The notes under the pieces are model-generated. The model searched no databases, was not told the origin of the DNA, and saw only the letters and a list, made by a program, of their open reading frames with translations. From contig CAZANW010000035.1 of the NCBI GenBank assembly GCA_964486625.1, positions 1 through 21,890 of the forward strand: a DNA stretch of 21,890 bases, given 5' to 3'. The translations under genes and the position numbers were made by a program. Source of the stretch: JAWCQZ01 sp964486625 (GTDB lineage: Archaea > Halobacteriota > Syntropharchaeia > JACQPP01). Below, piece after piece: positions 21,728 to 21,890 of this stretch; within the stretch, counting starts at the first letter, position 1; each line of letters starts with the position of its first letter.

Positions 21728-21798
21728 GGCGCCCATCCGGGTGAGGCTTGCGGTCCTCGCTGCGCTCGGACGCGCAAGCCATACTCCGGATGGGCGCC
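21728..21798. repeat. Large nested inverted repeat ahead of the ABC operon
   Basis: Outer arms of 13 bp (GGCGCCCATCCGG at 21728-21740; its complement at 21786-21798) are perfect. Inside are perfect 8-bp arms (21745-21752 and 21773-21780), then 4-bp arms GTCC/GGAC (21753-21756, 21768-21771). It would form one long stem with internal loops in the 5' leader of the permease transcript, or mark a small palindromic element. The core carries the motif also seen at 15595. Confidence 0.65.
21750..21769. repeat. Copy 2 of the 20-bp dispersed motif
   Basis: GCGGTCCTCGCTGCGCTCGG, 19 of 20 identical to 15595-15614, forming the apical part of the nested repeat at 21728-21798. Confidence 0.5.
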
Positions 21799-21830
21799 AA
21801 AAAGAAAAACAACCCTCCGGGCCGGAAGGG
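21799..21830 (-). terminator. Possible minus-strand terminator or promoter-proximal T-rich tract
   Basis: Read on the minus strand, a GC-rich imperfect palindrome (CCCTTCCGGCCCGGAGGG) is followed by TTGTTTTTCTTTTT. This is hairpin plus U-tract, as archaeal terminators need, for a gene lying right of the window. The tract could instead serve as promoter DNA for the ABC operon. Confidence 0.35.
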
Positions 21831-21844
21831 AAAATACTGACCTA

Positions 21845-21864
21845 CCCCGGCCTGAAGGCCGGGG
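21845..21864 (+). other. TGAA-loop hairpin, possible second IS605-like end
   Basis: CCCCGGCC-TGAA-GGCCGGGG with a perfect 8-bp stem, preceded by TACTGACCTA. No gene ends nearby on either strand. It has the same TGAA loop as the hairpin at 28-43 and resembles hairpins at ends of IS200/IS605-type elements. The window ends 26 bp later, so the context is cut off. Confidence 0.35.
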
Positions 21865-21890
21865 GGTCATGACGTGAAGTCGTTCAGGGT

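Noticed and set aside
1..21890. CRISPR arrays, tRNA or rRNA genes
   Set aside because: No regularly spaced short repeats were seen, and no cloverleaf with a T-arm GGTTC motif flanked by pairing arms was found; GGTTCACAAGCCC at 4880-4892 lacks the paired arms.

Overview
The window looks archaeal. It has GC-rich DNA, AT-rich TATA/BRE-like boxes about 23-30 nt upstream of ATG codons (leaderless genes), and archaeal families (TrmB regulator, DUF63 membrane protein, archaemetzincin-like protease, COG1361-like surface protein, stand-alone Lrp/AsnC RAM domain). It also carries a bacterial-type DNA gyrase A, as many Euryarchaeota do. I infer a GC-rich euryarchaeal lineage, possibly Thermoplasmatota-like, from a draft or metagenomic assembly: a run of exactly 100 N (10699-10798) marks a scaffold gap. 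The taxonomic guess is weak.

Left part (1-4855): an IS200/IS605-like end remnant at the window edge, then a four-gene operon in which every junction is a GTGA overlap. It encodes two six-helix halves of an RND/MMPL transporter, a secreted membrane-anchored surface protein and a TrmB-family regulator. Its promoter has a 6-10-6 inverted repeat between the TATA box and the first ATG. Next (4931-7058) a membrane glycosyltransferase and an unknown coiled-coil protein are divergently transcribed around a 25-bp palindrome. gyrA follows (7085-9625) without gyrB beside it.

Middle (9700-11750): a small helix-hairpin-helix protein, a tiny overlapping ORF, a RAM-domain protein, the assembly gap (with the tail of a possible NikR-like regulator on the minus strand), a ZIP-family metal transporter, and a structured convergent intergenic region.

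The most unusual block (11752-17500) has an unknown protein divergent from a hinge-less Smc5/6-like ATPase. A helical protein that may be its partner follows, then a C-terminally short archaemetzincin-like protein and two DUF63 membrane protein genes. The DUF63 genes and their promoters are identical over about 876 bp but differ abruptly in the last nine codons. I consider the SMC-like cassette the best candidate for an undescribed system; the functional link is inference.

Right part (17523-21890): a small unknown protein, an SDR oxidoreductase and a flavin reductase-like gene sharing one symmetric bidirectional promoter, a two-helix membrane peptide, and a minus-strand operon for a DrrAB-like ABC-2 exporter plus an alpha/beta hydrolase. 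A large nested inverted repeat lies ahead of that operon, and a second IS605-like hairpin lies at the window end.
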